Shown here: positions 31,001-32,452 of the stretch, one piece after another | Layout: the number at the start of each line of letters is the position of its first letter | Position numbering within the stretch: the first letter of the stretch is position 1 | Assembly (NCBI GenBank): GCA_019459485.1 | Contig: JAIBEZ010000106.1 | Location: 1 to 32,452 of the forward strand | Direction of reading: 5' to 3' | Length of the DNA: 32,452 nucleotides | Source: Prolixibacteraceae bacterium | GTDB taxonomy: Bacteria; Bacteroidota; Bacteroidia; Bacteroidales; Prolixibacteraceae | The notes under the pieces: model-generated | The model's input: the letters and a program-made list of their open reading frames with translations, nothing else | The model's database searches: none | Told to the model about the DNA's origin: nothing | Translations under genes and position numbers: made by a program

Positions 31001-32319
31001 AATCGCGGATACAACTGAATATTTTCAAGGAATACAGATTTTCTTTTTGTTGAAAGATTGACTTGTCCAACTTTTAACCGATGAATGTTGTCGCCCAATG
31101 TAAGTTCATAGTCTGACGCAGAAAAATCAATATTATTAGCGTAAAAAATGCGGCTGGTGTCCTGTCCCGAAACCGAATCGAGCAGAAACCCTTCCAGATT
31201 TATCCCAATATTTTTAAGCTCCTGCTGACTTGACTGTTCATCCTGACGGTTGAAAAGCAGTAGCTGAGTGTTTTCGAGCTTGAAACTGGTTACGCTCACA
31301 CTGCTCAGTTCATCTTTTATCAATTCGTAAAGATCAAAATCGTCCAGCTTTTTTATCCCGGAAGTGGCGGTTTTCTGGCCCGGCCAAAATTTTATAATGG
31401 CGTCGGTCAGCACCATCGAATCTATAGGAATTGATTTTTCACGGTAGAATTCGTTGATATGGCTGCTTTTTATAATTGCATGTGGTACAACAATATGGTA
31501 TTTACTTTTGGCTGAGCCAGTATTGCTGTCAGGCTTAAGTTCAATATTTTCAGCTTCAATCTGCGATCGTTTAAGCGAATAGGTAGCGGTTTGTGCAGTT
31601 AATGTGTGGATGCTGTCTCCAAGTCTGTTTTGATAGTTCGACAAGCGGAGGTAAATGTCATCAGCATCGAAAACCCGCTCAGGATCGGGCAAAAGCAACG
31701 AATCGGTATAGAAATTCAGAATGCCAATTGTGATATTTTCGGCATTCGAAAGCTTACGGCTATCGCCCAGCAAGTTGTAAAAATCAAAACTTGCGTTTGC
31801 CAACTCAATTTTATTGATTTTTATACTGCTAAAATTTTTTGTAACCACTGGCTTTAGTTCCAGTAAAACAGAACTGATGCTGCTTTTTTGATCTTCATCG
31901 TCAGTCTGTTTCCCATGAATTTTAAGTTCTGGTTGTGAAATCAATATTTCACCAATTTCGAGTTGTTTGTTAAGAATTAATTTCAATAATTGAATTTGTC
32001 CAATACGGATATTCGGCGATGAAAATGAATAGTACTGTTTGCCCGGAATGGTATCATTGATGGTTTTTATCAGCGAGTCGGAAGGATGAAAGGCTACCTG
32101 TTCAATTTCAAGCCCCCAGTGCATGAAATTGATACTCAAATTATCAAAAGTTAATTCGTATTTTCCTTTTGACTTTTTGTGAATAAACGCTGACAGATTT
32201 TCGTTCAGGTACGATTGTGCCTTGAAATAGATCAATCCAAAAGTCACAGCAGCAATCAATACTACACTTACAAGTATGATGGATACTATTTTTACTGTTT
32301 TTTGCCGGCGAATTTGCAT
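28009..32319 (-). CDS. AsmA-like large membrane-anchored protein with six repeats
   Basis: This 1436-residue protein has one N-terminal membrane helix (about 10-31) and a long beta-rich body. A motif of about 45 residues ending in STKR-like and L-P elements recurs at about 247-263, 423-438, 600-615, 781-796, 954-969 and 1119-1134, a period of about 175 residues. The remaining C-terminal part (about 1140-1430) has AsmA-like features and a charged end. AsmA-like/TamB/DUF748 proteins are thought to form hydrophobic troughs that carry lipids between membranes. The repeat number would set the length of the trough. It is convergent with the barrel-protein gene, nine bases apart. The start is the ATG at 32319. 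Function is inferred from the fold type. Confidence 0.75.
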   Translation of the reverse strand: MQIRRQKTVKIVSIILVSVVLIAAVTFGLIYFKAQSYLNENLSAFIHKKSKGKYELTFDNLSINFMHWGLEIEQVAFHPSDSLIKTINDTIPGKQYYSFSSPNIRIGQIQLLKLILNKQLEIGEILISQPELKIHGKQTDDEDQKSSISSVLLELKPVVTKNFSSIKINKIELANASFDFYNLLGDSRKLSNAENITIGILNFYTDSLLLPDPERVFDADDIYLRLSNYQNRLGDSIHTLTAQTATYSLKRSQIEAENIELKPDSNTGSAKSKYHIVVPHAIIKSSHINEFYREKSIPIDSMVLTDAIIKFWPGQKTATSGIKKLDDFDLYELIKDELSSVSVTSFKLENTQLLLFNRQDEQSSQQELKNIGINLEGFLLDSVSGQDTSRIFYANNIDFSASDYELTLGDNIHRLKVGQVNLSTKRKSVFLENIQLYPRLTDQARMNQRNTIDGSCDSVRLDLFEFKKAFHSKRFHLQRINIFNPEVQLTQNMVSEDKSEPENASFVYQLISVYLKGIYSSQVSIQKGKFKLVNKTGTLQRGNIETSVGLFLSGFALDETSSKRSDRLFYAQQIELNFNDYKMQLVDQLHRLTVEKFSISTRQNQASLQNLHLFPDSKENIEELLQKYKRSELYEFKIPELTFTNADFHNAFFNKKFYADLLTIKMPVIYYENFAFLKPVKKKANFEDLYFLISNYLVDIHFGKVDIPDGTIQLINHSKNEKTISLNNHFTLGLENMQINQEQFGQKKLLFSDQIEFSVRDHIIRLSDKVHVIKAGTVGFSTKRKEVYVTNARMYPEPNSQDFSSIHWNIQLAIPEIRIKGISIEDLYFDQIIDADNVLISTPEIKLYQKNKRKDPTEFKEVSFPMPEEILSIAIRQFNLNSGSLKLFSELGVKPYLLIQSDIKMESQNILITKNQATNQPEFKSGKFTAGLFQFKFTPKDNNQQISVEELNFSTDKRHILARQLTVKPKTKSTRQDQFELLIPSLSMNGFDIDNAYRNDQYFFESILVEKPEFLLYNNTKDSMTIDPFKVNLYPHFESFADVFATKSLKVNEADLSIFKNGQKKIQEKVTFGLSNFRIENKPSTGFIHSTDFSFSVQNTKHQDKKKFYQYAVGSSEYSSKSNRFVARDIRLIPNFSKEKFNKQTGYQADYYKGKIDSVVISQPNLRLWFEKNELAGKFMAVRGLDFDIYRDKRLPFDETRRPEMLQDMIKSLPYPVQIDSLRLINAGINYVEQPEKGDKEGKISFSNINVTLKPFTNMKASNSKIPDFRLDGTATILDSCQMKVSMNYQMNHPDNLFTASGSLSPFNMRILNPVLEPLALVSIRSGQVDQFNFNFTGDRKQSTGQLWFGYSNMRISVLELKDGSTKETKFASFIANSFLLKSRNPRGGELEPVEISFKRDEKRSVLNYWWKSIFSGIRNTLGIKEKAEPEEQQNE

Positions 32320-32452
32320 TCTTATTTTGTTTTGACTTTCTATTTACGGACCACGAATTTTGTAAAAATAGCTTCTTTTTCTGAAGAAACTGCCAGAAAA
32401 TTCAATTGTCAGGCGGATTCCGGAAAATAGTGAAGGCGACACGATGCCAGAA
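32320..32452. other. Window edge, upstream of the AsmA-like gene
   Basis: This region may hold the 3' end of another minus-strand gene. Two frames are open to stops near 32403 and 32345, and neither can be identified. No promoter match is clear. Confidence 0.3.

Noticed and set aside
1-32452. tRNA or rRNA genes
   Set aside because: I saw no cloverleaf with a TTC-type arm and no rRNA segment in either strand, though a dedicated scan was not possible.

Overview
The window comes from a bacterium of the phylum Bacteroidota, most likely a marine or anaerobic relative of the Marinilabiliales/Prolixibacteraceae. This placement is inferred from gene content and style, since no rRNA or tRNA gene is present. 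The evidence is moderate GC content, promoter -7 elements of the TAnnTTTG type, almost no Shine-Dalgarno sequences, and Bacteroidota-type genes: a DUF1460 amidase, a secreted PepC-like C1 peptidase, a secreted GH2 glycosidase, tandem LpxL-like acyltransferases and a very large AsmA-like protein. Intergenic spaces are full of short repeat families. I count 27 protein genes.

Layout. 1-4224 (minus strand) is a heterodisulfide-reductase-like redox cluster: HdrC-like, HdrB-like, HdrA-like and a second small HdrC-like ferredoxin. The gaps between these genes are packed with repeats. 4321-8373 carries a secreted GH2 beta-galactosidase-like enzyme and a FAD-dependent DAO-family oxidoreductase. 8430-9411 carries an array of exact 21-bp units, a HigBA-type toxin-antitoxin pair and its likely palindromic operator. 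9426-13562 carries an esterase and a secreted endonuclease/exonuclease/phosphatase-fold enzyme (translationally coupled), a divergent ferredoxin-nitroreductase fusion, a YhcH-family protein and an OmpA-family lipoprotein. 13628-18772 carries prmA and tpiA, which are neighbours in many Bacteroidota. Here they are separated by an accessory block holding a Bro-N/Fic fusion, an orphan MNT nucleotidyltransferase, a zinc-ribbon RES protein, remnants of a group II intron 3' end, and repeats. 18948-25197 (minus) carries a RimB-RimK fusion, a YkgJ-type Cys-cluster protein, an EamA transporter, two LpxL-like acyltransferases and a DUF1460 amidase. 25515-27999 (plus) carries a secreted PepC-like peptidase and an outer-membrane-barrel-like protein. 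28009-32319 (minus) carries a 1436-residue AsmA-like protein built from six repeats of about 175 residues.

How the genes work together. The Hdr-like genes probably form one electron-transfer complex with FAD and several Fe-S clusters. Its partners are probably outside the window. The LpxL pair, OmpA lipoprotein, DUF1460 amidase, barrel protein and AsmA-like protein all point to envelope building. The prmA-tpiA block is the most plausible conflict/defence cargo.

The most unusual features are non-coding. One is a 156-bp element with three nested, exactly concentric inverted repeats (22242-22397) and a degenerate relative at 799-942. A second is a tandem array whose units are all exactly 21 bp (8430-8597). 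A third is a 12-bp motif present four times in alternating orientation (7142-7311). The others are a pair of intron-tail copies (15667-15710 and 16269-16312) and a repeat shared by 16050-16164 and 26966-27052. Function for all of these is unknown.
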